This document shows, piece after piece, positions 17,284-26,025 of a DNA stretch of 64,000 nucleotides. Position 1 is the stretch's first letter; every line of letters begins with the position of its first letter. The notes below the pieces were generated by a model, which saw nothing but the letters and a program-made list of their open reading frames with translations, made no database searches and was not told where the DNA came from. The position numbers and the translations under genes are program-made. Where the stretch lies: assembly GCF_001723685.1 (NCBI RefSeq), contig NZ_MCBX01000009.1, forward strand, positions 1 through 64,000, given 5' to 3'. This DNA is from Candidatus Marithrix sp. Canyon 246. GTDB lineage: Bacteria; Pseudomonadota; Gammaproteobacteria; Beggiatoales; Beggiatoaceae.

Positions 17284-18084
17284 ATGACTTGGGATTTAGC
17301 AACAATTTTAGTAGTATTAACGGCTGTAAGTGGTGTAATCTGGATTTTCGATACATTATTCCTAGCACCAAAGCGTGGAAAAAATCCTGAATCAGAAGAC
17401 AATATTCCATTTGTTATTGATTTAGCGCGTTCCTTACTTCCTGTATTTTTTATAGTATTATTTTTGCGTTCATTTTTAGTTGAACCATTTCGTATCCCTT
17501 CTGGCTCTATGATGCCTACTTTATTAATAGGTGATTTTATTTTAGTTAATAAATTCAGTTATGGTATTCGTCTGCCAGTTGCCAATAAGAAAATTATTGA
17601 AATTGGAAAACCTGAACGAGGCGATGTAGTAGTATTTCGTTATCCTGAAAATCCTGCGATTCCGTTTATTAAAAGAGTTGTAGGTTTACCGGGTGATAAA
17701 ATCACATATAATGATACTAATAAAATACTTTATATTAATGGTAAAGTTGTAGAACAGGAAGTGATTGGTAGATATATGGGTGTTGGTTCTGGCAGTGGTA
17801 TGACTGGTAGAGAACACCGCAAGGAAGATTTAACTGGGGTAGAACATGATATATTAGTTAAATTTGAAACTAATCCTTATACCTCTTTTGGGCGTGGAGA
17901 ATGGGTTGTTCCTGAAAAACATTATTTTGTTTTAGGCGATAATCGTGATAATAGTAAAGATAGTAGGTTCTGGGGTTTTGTACCTGAAGAAAATTTAATT
18001 GGTAAAGCTTTTTTTATTTGGATGAATTGGGATTTAGCAAATGGCGGTGTTAGTGCGCAACGCATTGGCACACAGATTAAATAA
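17284..18084 (+). CDS. lepB: Signal peptidase I
   Basis: A 266-residue inner-membrane serine protease that cleaves signal peptides of exported proteins. Transmembrane helices lie at ~5-27 and ~48-64. The catalytic Ser75 is in IPSGSMMPTL, the general base Lys130 in PFIKRVVGLPGD, and the C-terminal GDNRDNSKDSRFWG box is present. The 22-bp gap after lepA and 2-bp gap before rnc support one operon. Confidence 0.95.
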   Translation: MTWDLATILVVLTAVSGVIWIFDTLFLAPKRGKNPESEDNIPFVIDLARSLLPVFFIVLFLRSFLVEPFRIPSGSMMPTLLIGDFILVNKFSYGIRLPVANKKIIEIGKPERGDVVVFRYPENPAIPFIKRVVGLPGDKITYNDTNKILYINGKVVEQEVIGRYMGVGSGSGMTGREHRKEDLTGVEHDILVKFETNPYTSFGRGEWVVPEKHYFVLGDNRDNSKDSRFWGFVPEENLIGKAFFIWMNWDLANGGVSAQRIGTQIK

Positions 18085-18086
18085 TC

Positions 18087-18764
18087 ATGGCGAATCAAGA
18101 TTATTCTGGTTTATACCAAGCTTTAAATTATAAGTTTGAAGATGAAAATAATTTAATAACTGCACTCACTCATCGGAGTGTAGGTATGCCAAACAATGAG
18201 CGTTTAGAATTTTTAGGCGATGCTTTACTGAGTTGTGTTATTGCAGAAGTATTGTTTGAACGTTTTCCTTCTGCCCGTGAAGGGCAATTAACACGTTTTC
18301 GTGCTAATTTAGTTAAAAGAGATACATTAGTAACAATTGCACAGCAGTTAAATTTGAGTCAATATTTACGTCTTGGTAGTGGTGAAGTAAAAAGTGGTGG
18401 TGAACATCGTGCTTCAATTTTGGCAGATGCTGTTGAGGCTATTTTAGGTGCAATTTATCTTGATGGTGATATCCATAAATGTCAAGCAGTGCTATTGCAA
18501 TTATGGGAAGGGCAGATAAAGAATTTATCAGCTCAACAAATTAAAGATCCTAAAACTTGTTTACAAGAATATTTACAAGCACAACAGCAGCCGTTACCAG
18601 ATTATCGAATTTTAGAGGTTAAAGGTAGCCCTCATAATCAATTGTTTGAAATCGAGTGTATAGTTCCTTGTTTAAAAGAATCTTCTTATGGTAGTGGAAA
18701 AAGTCGCCGTCGTGCTGAGCAATCAGCAGCGGCTCAAGCTTTGAGTATGTTAAATGTCGAATAA
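18087..18764 (+). CDS. rnc: Ribonuclease III
   Basis: A 225-residue double-strand-specific endoribonuclease that processes rRNA and mRNA precursors. The signature NERLEFLGDALLS (~37-49) carries the catalytic acids, and the second acidic pair is in LADAVEAILGAIYLDGD. The C-terminal double-stranded RNA-binding domain (DPKTCLQEYLQA to the C-terminus, GSGKSRRRAEQSAAAQAL) is intact. It overlaps era by 11 bp. Confidence 0.96.
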   Translation: MANQDYSGLYQALNYKFEDENNLITALTHRSVGMPNNERLEFLGDALLSCVIAEVLFERFPSAREGQLTRFRANLVKRDTLVTIAQQLNLSQYLRLGSGEVKSGGEHRASILADAVEAILGAIYLDGDIHKCQAVLLQLWEGQIKNLSAQQIKDPKTCLQEYLQAQQQPLPDYRILEVKGSPHNQLFEIECIVPCLKESSYGSGKSRRRAEQSAAAQALSMLNVE

Positions 18765-19635
18765 AGAACGTTGTGGCTATGTGGCTATCATTGGTCGCCC
18801 TAATGTGGGTAAATCAACTTTACTTAATCATTTGATTGGGCAAAAAATAAGTATTACTTCGCATAAACCACAAACAACCCGTCATCGTTTATTGGGTATA
18901 AAAACTGAAAATGAGTGTCAAATAATATATGTTGATACTCCGGGGATACATCTACATCAAGCAAATGCTATGAATCGTTATCTTAATCGAGCGGCTACTA
19001 GTAGTATTGAAGGTGTTGATTTGGTTGTATGGTTAGTGGAAAGTTTACATTGGACAAAGGAAGATGAATTTGTACTGAAGACTTTGAGTCAATATTCTGT
19101 GCCTGTGATTTTATGTGTAAATAAAATTGATCAAATTAATGATAAAAATAGGTTATTGCCATATTTACAAGATATAGCGAGTAAATATAAGTTTACTGAT
19201 ATTTTTCCTATTTCTGCTAGCAAAGGGTTAAATCTTCCAGAATTAGAACAGAAGATCATTGATTTATTGCCAACAAATATCCATGTTTTTCCAGAGGATC
19301 AACTGACAGATCGTAATGAACGTTTTTTAGCGGCAGAGATTATACGCGAAAAATTGTTAAAGCGTTTAAATGCAGAAATACCTTATCGTTTAACGGTGCA
19401 AATAGAAACCTTTACTGAGAAGCATATAGGTGCAATTATTTGGATAGAGCGTCAAACTCAAAAAAGTATAATTATTGGTGCAAAAGGCAATGTGCTAAAA
19501 GCAGTTGGAGAAATGGCGCGTAAAGATATAGAAATAATGCTAGAAAGAAAGATCTTTTTAGAATTATGGGTAAAGGTAAAGCAGGGCTGGTGTGATGATG
19601 AACGCGCTTTGCAGCAATTGGGTTATGTTGAATAA
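18754..19635 (+). CDS. era: GTPase Era
   Basis: A 293-residue protein with an N-terminal GTPase domain (GRPNVGKST, G1; DTPG, G3; NKID, G4) and a C-terminal KH domain (IIIGAKGNVLKAVGEMARK) that binds the 3' end of 16S rRNA. It is needed for small-subunit assembly. It is last in the lepA-lepB-rnc-era run; the usual downstream recO is missing, and a strong hairpin follows. Confidence 0.96.
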   Translation: MSNKERCGYVAIIGRPNVGKSTLLNHLIGQKISITSHKPQTTRHRLLGIKTENECQIIYVDTPGIHLHQANAMNRYLNRAATSSIEGVDLVVWLVESLHWTKEDEFVLKTLSQYSVPVILCVNKIDQINDKNRLLPYLQDIASKYKFTDIFPISASKGLNLPELEQKIIDLLPTNIHVFPEDQLTDRNERFLAAEIIREKLLKRLNAEIPYRLTVQIETFTEKHIGAIIWIERQTQKSIIIGAKGNVLKAVGEMARKDIEIMLERKIFLELWVKVKQGWCDDERALQQLGYVE

Positions 19636-19653
19636 AGCTTTACAACAAAAAAA

Positions 19654-19682
19654 TTGCCCTTTTTTTTGAACAAAAAGGGCAA
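19654..19682. terminator. Bidirectional terminator between era and argA
   Basis: TTGCCCTTTTT (19654-19664) pairs with AAAAAGGGCAA (19672-19682), giving A and T tracts on either side. The right arm can also pair with TTGCCC at 19693-19698, forming an alternative hairpin of the kind seen after hicA (26438-26460). Convergent placement supports termination for both era and argA. Confidence 0.75.
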
Positions 19683-19698
19683 CCATAAAGGATTGCCC

Positions 19699-20931
19699 CT
19701 ACAATCCCTTAACAAAAACCTTAGAATTACGCTGAAAATTATATAAAGTACGTCGCGACACTGGTAAAGATTCTAAATCTGCCGCTACAAATCCCCTTTC
19801 TTGAAACCAATGGGCTGTACGTGTTGTTAGTACAAATAAACTATTAATAGCTAATTGTCGCGCTTGACGTTCTACAAAATTTAATACAGCATCGCCATGA
19901 TTACTACCACGATAGTTATTATGAACTACTAAACATGCTAGTTCTGCCATTTTATCTTCAATAAATGGATACATTGCAGCACAAGCTATAATCATTCCTT
20001 CTCTTTTTTGTACTATAAAATGTTGAATTTCCATTTCTAACTTTTCACGAGAGCGGCGTACTAAATGTCCTTGTTCTTCTAAAGGCTTTATTAATGCTAA
20101 AATACCGCCAACATCTTCAATTGTCGCTTGCTGCATCTGATCAAAAGAATCAATACTAATTAATGTACCAATACCATCACGTGTAAATAATTCTTGTAAT
20201 AAGGCTCCTTCAATTTGTTGATCTAGTATATGTACTCGTTTTACATGGTTTTCACAAGCTTTTACTGCATGAAAAAAATGTTGTCGCGCTTCATGTAAAC
20301 TTAATTCTCGTTTAGTTTGCGGCTGCTCAGTTAAACAAATCCATTTATCCGCTTTTAAACTTATTGCTACTCTCATTGCCACTTCTTCTGTTAGCAAATT
20401 AAACACTTCACCAGTTAATGAATAACCAATTGGTGATATTAGTACAATTGAATCTTGATCAAGTTGATGGCTAATAGCAACAGCGTCAACACCACGAACT
20501 TGACCAGTGTAACAATAATCCACGCCATCACGTATTCCATATGGACGCGCTGTAATAAAATTACCACTTATAGTAGTAATCTTACTATTTGTTACTGGCG
20601 AATTAGTTAAACCCATAGATAATAAACCTTCAATCTCACTACTAACTTCACCACTAGCTGCTTTGACACATTGAAGCGCAATCTCATCGGTAACACGAAT
20701 ACCATTTACATAACGTGATTGTTGTTTACGTGCCTCTAATTCTTTCTCAATTTGTGGGCGAATGCCCGGCACTAATATTAAACGAATACCTAAACTATTC
20801 AATAAAGCAACATCATGAATTAAACTAGGATTTTGTTTTAAAACCTCGCCACCAAAAGAAATAACGAAGGTACGCCCTCTATGAGCATGTATATAAGGAG
20901 AAGCACTTCTAAACCAATTTACAAAATTCAT
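19699..20931 (-). CDS. argA: Amino-acid N-acetyltransferase (N-acetylglutamate synthase)
   Basis: A 410-residue protein with an amino-acid-kinase-like N-terminal domain (residues ~20-270, FVISFGGEVL, LVPGIRPQIE) and a C-terminal GNAT acetyltransferase domain (~280-410, MAELACLVVHNNYRGSNHGD, HWFQERGFVAADLESLP). It makes N-acetylglutamate from glutamate and acetyl-CoA, the first step of arginine synthesis, and family members are inhibited by arginine through the kinase-like domain. argE lies 0.4 kb away on the same strand, separated by an opposing small gene. Confidence 0.93.
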   Translation of the reverse strand: MNFVNWFRSASPYIHAHRGRTFVISFGGEVLKQNPSLIHDVALLNSLGIRLILVPGIRPQIEKELEARKQQSRYVNGIRVTDEIALQCVKAASGEVSSEIEGLLSMGLTNSPVTNSKITTISGNFITARPYGIRDGVDYCYTGQVRGVDAVAISHQLDQDSIVLISPIGYSLTGEVFNLLTEEVAMRVAISLKADKWICLTEQPQTKRELSLHEARQHFFHAVKACENHVKRVHILDQQIEGALLQELFTRDGIGTLISIDSFDQMQQATIEDVGGILALIKPLEEQGHLVRRSREKLEMEIQHFIVQKREGMIIACAAMYPFIEDKMAELACLVVHNNYRGSNHGDAVLNFVERQARQLAINSLFVLTTRTAHWFQERGFVAADLESLPVSRRTLYNFQRNSKVFVKGL

Positions 20932-21017
20932 ACAAATAATTTGACTAATAAAAAAAAACGGCTAATACTTAACCCATAACAACATTTAATTATTAATAAC
21001 AACAAGGATATTTACTA

Positions 21018-21314
21018 ATGACAAAAACAACATCAAAAACTCGTGCCACAACAACTAAAGCACCTCAGAGTGAAGAAAATACTCGTTTAAGAGCTGATAT
21101 TAAACGTTTGCGCATTGAAAAGGAAGATTTACGACAACAAACTTTGAAGTTGAAAAAGCAAATTACTGGATTGAATGAAGAAATCTTATTACTTCGTGAT
21201 GAACTTCAAGAGGAGCAAACAATGTCTTCTGATAAAGACATTGATCTTGCTACTGAAAATGTGTTTTATCAGATGTTACAAGAGGAACATTTAAAGGGTT
21301 GTTGGGATCGTTAA
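21018..21314 (+). CDS. Small coiled-coil protein of unknown function
   Basis: A 98-residue hydrophilic protein: a Thr/Lys-rich start, a long heptad-like region (~20-68, RLRADIKRLRIEKEDLRQQ) and an acidic tail ending HLKGCWDR. AAGGAT about 10 bases upstream supports the start. No family is recognised. It is divergent from argA and its last 24 bp overlap the end of argE on the other strand, which is uncommon for two intact genes. Confidence 0.5.
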   Translation: MTKTTSKTRATTTKAPQSEENTRLRADIKRLRIEKEDLRQQTLKLKKQITGLNEEILLLRDELQEEQTMSSDKDIDLATENVFYQMLQEEHLKGCWDR

Positions 21315-22448
21315 TTGCCTGATCATTTGCGTTAATATGTCAATCATTGGTTGCAAACTCTTTAATGTTATAAATTCATCAGGCTGGTGTGCCTGCGCAA
21401 TATTACCCGGACCTAAAATAATTGTATCCATGCCCAAATCTTTTAAATATGGTGCTTCAGTTGCAAATGCAACGGATTCAGCACTGTAATTTGTTAAACG
21501 TTCTGCAATTTGAACAATCTCAGCTTCAGCAGGCGTTTCTATCGCTTCAATACCTTGAAATAGTGGTATAAATTCTACTTTTAAGCCGCTATCTTTTAAA
21601 GTATTTGTCACACGTTCCCGTAATATTGCGCGTAATTCCTCTATAGCCATTCCCGGCAATGGGCGCAAATCTAAATGTAATTCACAATTTGCACAAATTC
21701 TATTTGGATTATCTCCACCATGAATATGCCCTAAATTCATTGTTGGTATTGGTACCGCAAAGAAGGGATTATTATAATGCGTTTGCAATTCAGTTCGCCA
21801 TTTTCTTAATTCCTCTATGACAAGATACATACCTTCTAAAGCACTATTGCCTAAACTAGGATCACTAGAATGTCCAGACAAACCATGTAACTTAATACAT
21901 TCCATAAAAATGCCTTTGTGCATTCTTACTGGGCGTAAAGCCGTAGGTTCGCCTATTATACTATGACGCGCTTTTGGATAACCAGCCGCTGCTAAAGCAC
22001 GCGCACCTGACATGCTAGTTTCTTCATCAGCGGTGGCTAAAATTATTAAAGGTTTAGTTAGCGAATCTGCTGAAAATTGAGCAGCGGCAGTAAGTGCCAA
22101 AGCAAAAAAAGCTTTCATATCAGCAGTGCCTAAACCATATAAACGATCATTTGCCTGTTTTAACTTAAAAGGATCAGATTGCCAAGCACCAAAATCATAA
22201 GGAACAGTATCAGTATGCCCAGATAAAACCAAACCACCATCACCACTACCTAAAGTAGCTACTAAATTAAATTTACCAGAATTTTCTGGTACTGGCAAAA
22301 TTTCAACTTTAAAACCTAAATCTTGACACCAATGAGCTAACAACTCAATTACAGCTTGATTACTTTGATCTTCTTTAGGATTAACACAACTAATAGATGG
22401 AATTGCAATCAATTCACTAATCATTGTTAAGACTGAAGGGATTTTCAT
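21291..22448 (-). CDS. argE: Acetylornithine deacetylase
   Basis: A 385-residue M20-family metalloamidase. Metal ligands and catalytic acids are in LSGHTDTVPYD (~76-86), the ADEETSMSG box and the C-terminal HQPDEF. Dimerisation-domain residues HGLSGHSSDP and GGDNPNRICANCELHLDLRP are typical of ArgE. It hydrolyses N-acetylornithine to ornithine in the linear arginine pathway. Its neighbour argA supports this over succinyl-diaminopimelate desuccinylase. A sequence resembling its upstream leader recurs near 22990-23030. Confidence 0.92.
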   Translation of the reverse strand: MKIPSVLTMISELIAIPSISCVNPKEDQSNQAVIELLAHWCQDLGFKVEILPVPENSGKFNLVATLGSGDGGLVLSGHTDTVPYDFGAWQSDPFKLKQANDRLYGLGTADMKAFFALALTAAAQFSADSLTKPLIILATADEETSMSGARALAAAGYPKARHSIIGEPTALRPVRMHKGIFMECIKLHGLSGHSSDPSLGNSALEGMYLVIEELRKWRTELQTHYNNPFFAVPIPTMNLGHIHGGDNPNRICANCELHLDLRPLPGMAIEELRAILRERVTNTLKDSGLKVEFIPLFQGIEAIETPAEAEIVQIAERLTNYSAESVAFATEAPYLKDLGMDTIILGPGNIAQAHQPDEFITLKSLQPMIDILTQMIRQLTIPTTL

Positions 22449-22642
22449 GTTTGTATGCCTTAAATCAATAAAATGGTTTAAATATTAACATAGAAGCAAG
22501 GAGCTATGTAGGGTGGGTGAAAGACAATTAAGTACTCATGTTATTTCATGGGCAACACTACGGATTATTTTAGCTGGATTTTTATTTAATGGAGCGCAGC
22601 GGAATAATAAATCATGTTCAAAACATGATTAGACAAGATCTA
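22449..22642. other. Intergenic stretch with a fragment of a dispersed repeat
   Basis: There is no open gene here. The string TTATTTCATGGGCAACACT (from about 22541) followed by GATTATTTTAGCTGG recurs at about 23842-23908. It is likely the remains of a small repeated element. Confidence 0.4.
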
Positions 22643-22992
22643 TTAGGCTAATAAATATTTCCACACTGGAATAACATCTATATCAATACCATTTTCTTCT
22701 AATTGTGCTTCTTGATCCATAGTCAAGATAATCCCCTTTGATGTCTTACAAAATTTACAAGCCGCGATTATTATGTGTTGAAGCTTCAGTTAAATCATGC
22801 CACGGATAAATTGCCACTAGATTCTCAAGCAATTTCCCCTTATCTTGTCCAACTTGCCAATTCAGCGCATCCAACACAGGGTCATATTTTTGCGCCAACT
22901 GTAATAAATTTACGATATAAATAAAATTATGAATATAAGATACTTGAAAATATCGAATAAGTGTTTTTAATAATTCTTTCTTTAATTTTCAT
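22643..22992 (-). pseudogene. Degraded minus-strand coding remnant, family uncertain
   Basis: Conceptual translation gives two coherent pieces in different frames. The first has LLQLAQKYDPVLDALNWQVG and ENLVAIYPWHDLTEAST. The second has IIIAACKFCKTSKGIIL and NGIDIDVIPVWKYLLA, ending TAA at 22643. The second piece faintly resembles the C-terminal part of PIN-domain toxins. An ATG at 22992 is in a third frame. The sequence before it (22993-23030) resembles the argE leader, so an argE upstream region was apparently copied in front of it. The stretch 23030-23250 holds only AT-rich sequence. Confidence 0.35.
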
Positions 22993-23250
22993 ATTTGTAT
23001 TCCTTAAAATCAATAAAATGGTTTATATCCTATAATTAACAGTCTTAAAAGTAACAGAAACTGAATATTGGGAACCTTCATCACTTGGAGTTCGTTCATT
23101 TTTAAACTAATAATAAAAAAAATTAAAAATTTTGTTGTTTTTTTATATTTTATCATATATACTATATAGAGTATATAATGTTATATACAAAGCGGTTATT
23201 ATTTAACTAGCAATTTCTTTTATTTATATAAAATACTTAGGGTTATATAT

Positions 23251-23769
23251 ATGCAATATCAAAAAACTTATAGAATTTTCTTCTTACTCTTTTCTGTTTT
23301 GTTAGTTCATAATTCTCAGGCAACTGACTGGAACGATGTGGTGGGGATATTTTCTGAAAATGGCAAGTTTCGATTGGACATAGGTACATGGGCAATGAAA
23401 GAAAATATTCCTGCATCTCACAATTCTTGGGCAACTCGGCTAGTAATCAAACGTTTAGATGGTCCTAGCCGGGGAGCAGTATTGCCTAATCATGTGGTGG
23501 GAATATTCTCTGAGAATGGTCGAGTTCGATTGGATATCGGTACATGGGCAATGAAACGGAATATTCCTGCATCTCACAATTCTTGGGCAACTCGGTTAAG
23601 AATTGTCCCTTTAAATAAACTAGCTCTTGGACGGATTACTTATGGTACTGTTGTTGGAATCTTCTCTAAGAATGGCAAGTTTCGATTGGACATTGGTAGA
23701 CGCGCAGTCAAAAAAGAGGTGCCTGCATCACATAATTCTTGGGCAACTCGATTAAAAATTAGAAAATGA
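23251..23769 (+). CDS. Secreted protein made of three ~52-residue repeats
   Basis: A 172-residue protein with a signal peptide (IFFLLFSVLLVHNSQA, cleavage near residue 24), then three tandem units starting at residues 30, 82 and 134 with a 52-residue period. Each has the pattern VVGIFSENGKFRLDIG, a short variable part, and IPASHNSWATRL. The third unit is the most diverged (GRRAVKKEVPAS). No Cys and no anchor are seen. I do not recognise the repeat. High nucleotide identity between units suggests recent duplication. It is probably a small periplasmic or secreted beta-rich protein. Confidence 0.65.
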   Translation: MQYQKTYRIFFLLFSVLLVHNSQATDWNDVVGIFSENGKFRLDIGTWAMKENIPASHNSWATRLVIKRLDGPSRGAVLPNHVVGIFSENGRVRLDIGTWAMKRNIPASHNSWATRLRIVPLNKLALGRITYGTVVGIFSKNGKFRLDIGRRAVKKEVPASHNSWATRLKIRK

Positions 23770-23837
23770 CATTAATACCTACATTCATCATACTTTAAAC
23801 TCAATTTTGATAAACCGACCATTCGGTGTTGAATCCA

Positions 23838-23915
23838 ATCTTATTTCATGGGCAACACTGTTGGTCGGTTCCGTAAACTTCACCGACCCTACTGATTATT
23901 TTTGCTGGCAGTAAG
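23838..23915. repeat. Copy of the TTATTTCATGGGCAACACT repeat with inserted hairpin
   Basis: It begins with the same string as at 22541 and ends with GATTATTTTTGCTGG, but holds an extra inverted repeat (GGTCGGT...ACCGACC) between the two shared parts. A small dispersed element is likely. Confidence 0.4.
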
Positions 23916-23957
23916 AAAATCATGTTCATCCATGTTAATGCTTATGTTTATTTTTTG

Positions 23958-24466
23958 AGCTGCCATTGTAAGCATTGGGCGCATACGCCTTTTAGCATAC
24001 ATTGCATTGGACCATGTATTGATCCCACTATTATAACACTTGTTACTTCTTCTAAAGCAATTGTTGAGTTGATTAGTACTTCTAGTCTGTTGCGGCTTCT
24101 AATTCTGATTGACGATAAATTTAATTTTTGTGTTGGAAGTTGCCAATACATATTTCCTGCCGCTCTTAATGTTTTCTATAATTGGTTTTTAGTTTGCAAT
24201 AAATCTTGTCTCAGGCTTCTAAATACGCCAAACCAAGCCAACCGCAATCGCAACATGGTCAAAACCTAATGACCATGCTTTATCTATAGTTATAGTGCCA
24301 CCAAAGCCAGTTGTGATACGATTATCTAATTTTGCTTTTAATTCTGAATAATTTCTGATAGGATGTTTAAGAAATTGATCTGGTAAGGGTTCAATTTTAA
24401 GTCCATCTATACCTACAATGGCACAACCTTCCATTAAAAGAGATGTGCCAAGGTAAAACCGGCGGT
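23958..24466 (-). pseudogene. Shrunken copy A of the NfnB-NfnA-like oxidoreductase gene
   Basis: About 0.5 kb of sequence matching, in order, separate parts of the intact gene at 44482-47784: the C-terminal Cys-rich part (MQCMLKGVCAQCLQW), ALEEVTSVIIVG, a QSELEA piece, then the middle (EGCAIVGIDGLKIEPLPDQF, TGFGGTITIDKAWSLGFDHV). Most of the gene between these is missing, so it is a relic with several internal deletions. One junction (AAGCCAACCGCAATCGC near 24235) is shared with copy D at 36555, so the two share ancestry after that deletion. Confidence 0.75.
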
Positions 24467-24483
24467 TAATACCGTGGAATATT

Positions 24484-24909
24484 ATGTCAGATAAAGAGAT
24501 AAAAATAATCACCAAAACACCAACACCAAAACAATATAATAACCTACGTAAAGCAGTTGGCTGGCACTGTTTAGAATATGAAAGAGCTGAAAAAGCACTT
24601 AACAAGTCACTCTTCTCTGTTTGTGCGATTGCAAATAAAAAAGTTATAGGGTTTGGTAGAATTGTAGGAGATGGAATTTATTTTTACATACAAGATGTTA
24701 TCGTAGAACCTAAACACCAAGGACAGGGAATTGGGCATAATATTATGAAAATACTTATGAAATATTTAGATAGTCATGCTCCAAAAAAATCTGGAGCATT
24801 TGTCGGTCTAATGATAGCTCCTGGAATTGAGAGTTTTTATCGTCAGTATGGATTTGATTTCTTACCTGATGATAGCCCATTCATGTGCGAAGGGAGAAAC
24901 GGTCACTAA
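24484..24909 (+). CDS. GNAT-family N-acetyltransferase
   Basis: A 141-residue GNAT protein: FGRIVGDGIYFYIQDVIVEP (beta4), then the acetyl-CoA-binding loop QGQGIG, and FYRQYGFDFLPDD near the C-terminus. The substrate is unknown. It starts 18 bp after oxidoreductase copy A and is followed 20 bp later by the riboflavin synthase gene, so it may be part of one small transferred cassette. Confidence 0.8.
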   Translation: MSDKEIKIITKTPTPKQYNNLRKAVGWHCLEYERAEKALNKSLFSVCAIANKKVIGFGRIVGDGIYFYIQDVIVEPKHQGQGIGHNIMKILMKYLDSHAPKKSGAFVGLMIAPGIESFYRQYGFDFLPDDSPFMCEGRNGH

Positions 24910-24929
24910 ATTAAATTAGGAGTATAAAA

Positions 24930-25556
24930 ATGTTTACTGGCATTATTGATGGCTTTTCTATCGTATCTAACATTAATAAACTTGAAAATTTTCAATCATT
25001 TTCTGTTTTGCTAAATGGTGGTTTGTCAAGGGATCTTAATATTGGGGCTAGTGTGTCAATTGACGGGGTATGTATGACAGTTTCCAAAATTGACGGGGAA
25101 GATATTTACTTTGATGCAATGAAAGAAACTCTTGAACGCACTACATTAGGTCTTTTAGAAAAAGGTTCAAATGTTAATATCGAAAGATCATTAAAATATG
25201 CAAATGAAATTGGTGGTCATATTGTTTCCGGGCATGTCCACGGAAAAGCACAAATAACAAAGATAGATAAATCAAATCAAAACAATTGTGTCATGTATTT
25301 TCGTGTTCCGGAAAGACTTATAAAATATCTATTCCCCAAAGGTTTTGTTTCACTTAATGGAGCAAGCTTAACCGTAGTTGATGTTGATACAGTCAATAAA
25401 AGCATTAAAGTTTCATTTATCCCAGAAACCTTAAGAAATACAACTTTTGGACTCAAAAAGATAAATGAGGATGTCAACCTTGAAATAGATAGCCAAACAC
25501 AATCAATTGTAGATACTGTTGAACGGTATCTTAATGAATCAAAAATAACATCATAA
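24930..25556 (+). CDS. ribE: Riboflavin synthase (alpha chain)
   Basis: A 208-residue protein with the two-fold repeated lumazine-binding domain. It starts MFTGIIDGFSIVS and contains GASVSIDGVCMTVS, GGHIVSGHVHG and GFVSLNGASLTVVDVD. It dismutates two 6,7-dimethyl-8-ribityllumazine molecules to riboflavin, acting after lumazine synthase, whose gene follows after 13 bp. AGGAGT 9-14 bases upstream supports the ATG. ribD and ribBA are absent, so this is not a full pathway operon. Also called ribC in some organisms. Confidence 0.92.
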   Translation: MFTGIIDGFSIVSNINKLENFQSFSVLLNGGLSRDLNIGASVSIDGVCMTVSKIDGEDIYFDAMKETLERTTLGLLEKGSNVNIERSLKYANEIGGHIVSGHVHGKAQITKIDKSNQNNCVMYFRVPERLIKYLFPKGFVSLNGASLTVVDVDTVNKSIKVSFIPETLRNTTFGLKKINEDVNLEIDSQTQSIVDTVERYLNESKITS

Positions 25557-25569
25557 AGGAAAGTAATAT

Positions 25570-25974
25570 ATGAAAAAAAATATCGCTGTTGTTCTCGGAT
25601 CATTTCATAAAAATGAAGCTGATGAAATGCTTGATGAAGTTAAAAAGTTTTCACAACAACATGATTTAAATATTGTAGAAATAAAGTGGGTTCCGGGGTC
25701 AATGGAAAAACCTCTAGCATTGAAAAGACTACTATTAAATTCTGAAATAGATGGTGCTGTTGCTCTAGGTATCATAGAAAGTGGTGAAACAAAACATGGT
25801 CTTGTTATGGCAACCTCAGTAGTTGATGCAATAATAAATCTTCAGTTAGAACTTATGAAGCCAATTGGTGTAGGAATTCTCGGTCCAGAAATCTTACCCA
25901 ACCAAATTCCTACAAGAGTTAGACCGTATGCAGTAGCAGCAGTAGCAGCAGTCAAAGAAATGCTGAGCGAATAA
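25570..25974 (+). CDS. ribH: 6,7-dimethyl-8-ribityllumazine synthase, short type
   Basis: A 134-residue protein, shorter than the usual ~155. It keeps the substrate-binding aromatic Trp40 and VPGSMEKPLALK, and the GETKHGLVM box with the catalytic His76. The C-terminal part (VGVGILGPEILPNQIPTR) replaces the usual bacterial EGTxxQA region and recalls archaeal lumazine synthases. It condenses the ribityl-aminouracil with dihydroxybutanone phosphate. It stands beside riboflavin synthase in an island of mobile cassettes, so transfer is likely, but the donor is not determined. Confidence 0.85.
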   Translation: MKKNIAVVLGSFHKNEADEMLDEVKKFSQQHDLNIVEIKWVPGSMEKPLALKRLLLNSEIDGAVALGIIESGETKHGLVMATSVVDAIINLQLELMKPIGVGILGPEILPNQIPTRVRPYAVAAVAAVKEMLSE

Positions 25975-26025
25975 AAAAATATTATCTGGCATGATAATGT
26001 TAGAAAGTGCTAGTGAGAACAAATT

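Noticed and set aside
23948..24151. A 67-residue minus-strand frame as a real gene
   Set aside because: Its residues are pieces of the C-terminal part of the oxidoreductase at 44482, joined across deletions.
24219..24605. A 128-residue minus-strand frame overlapping the GNAT gene
   Set aside because: The first part is an oxidoreductase relic and the rest is antisense to the acetyltransferase gene, which has clear family motifs.
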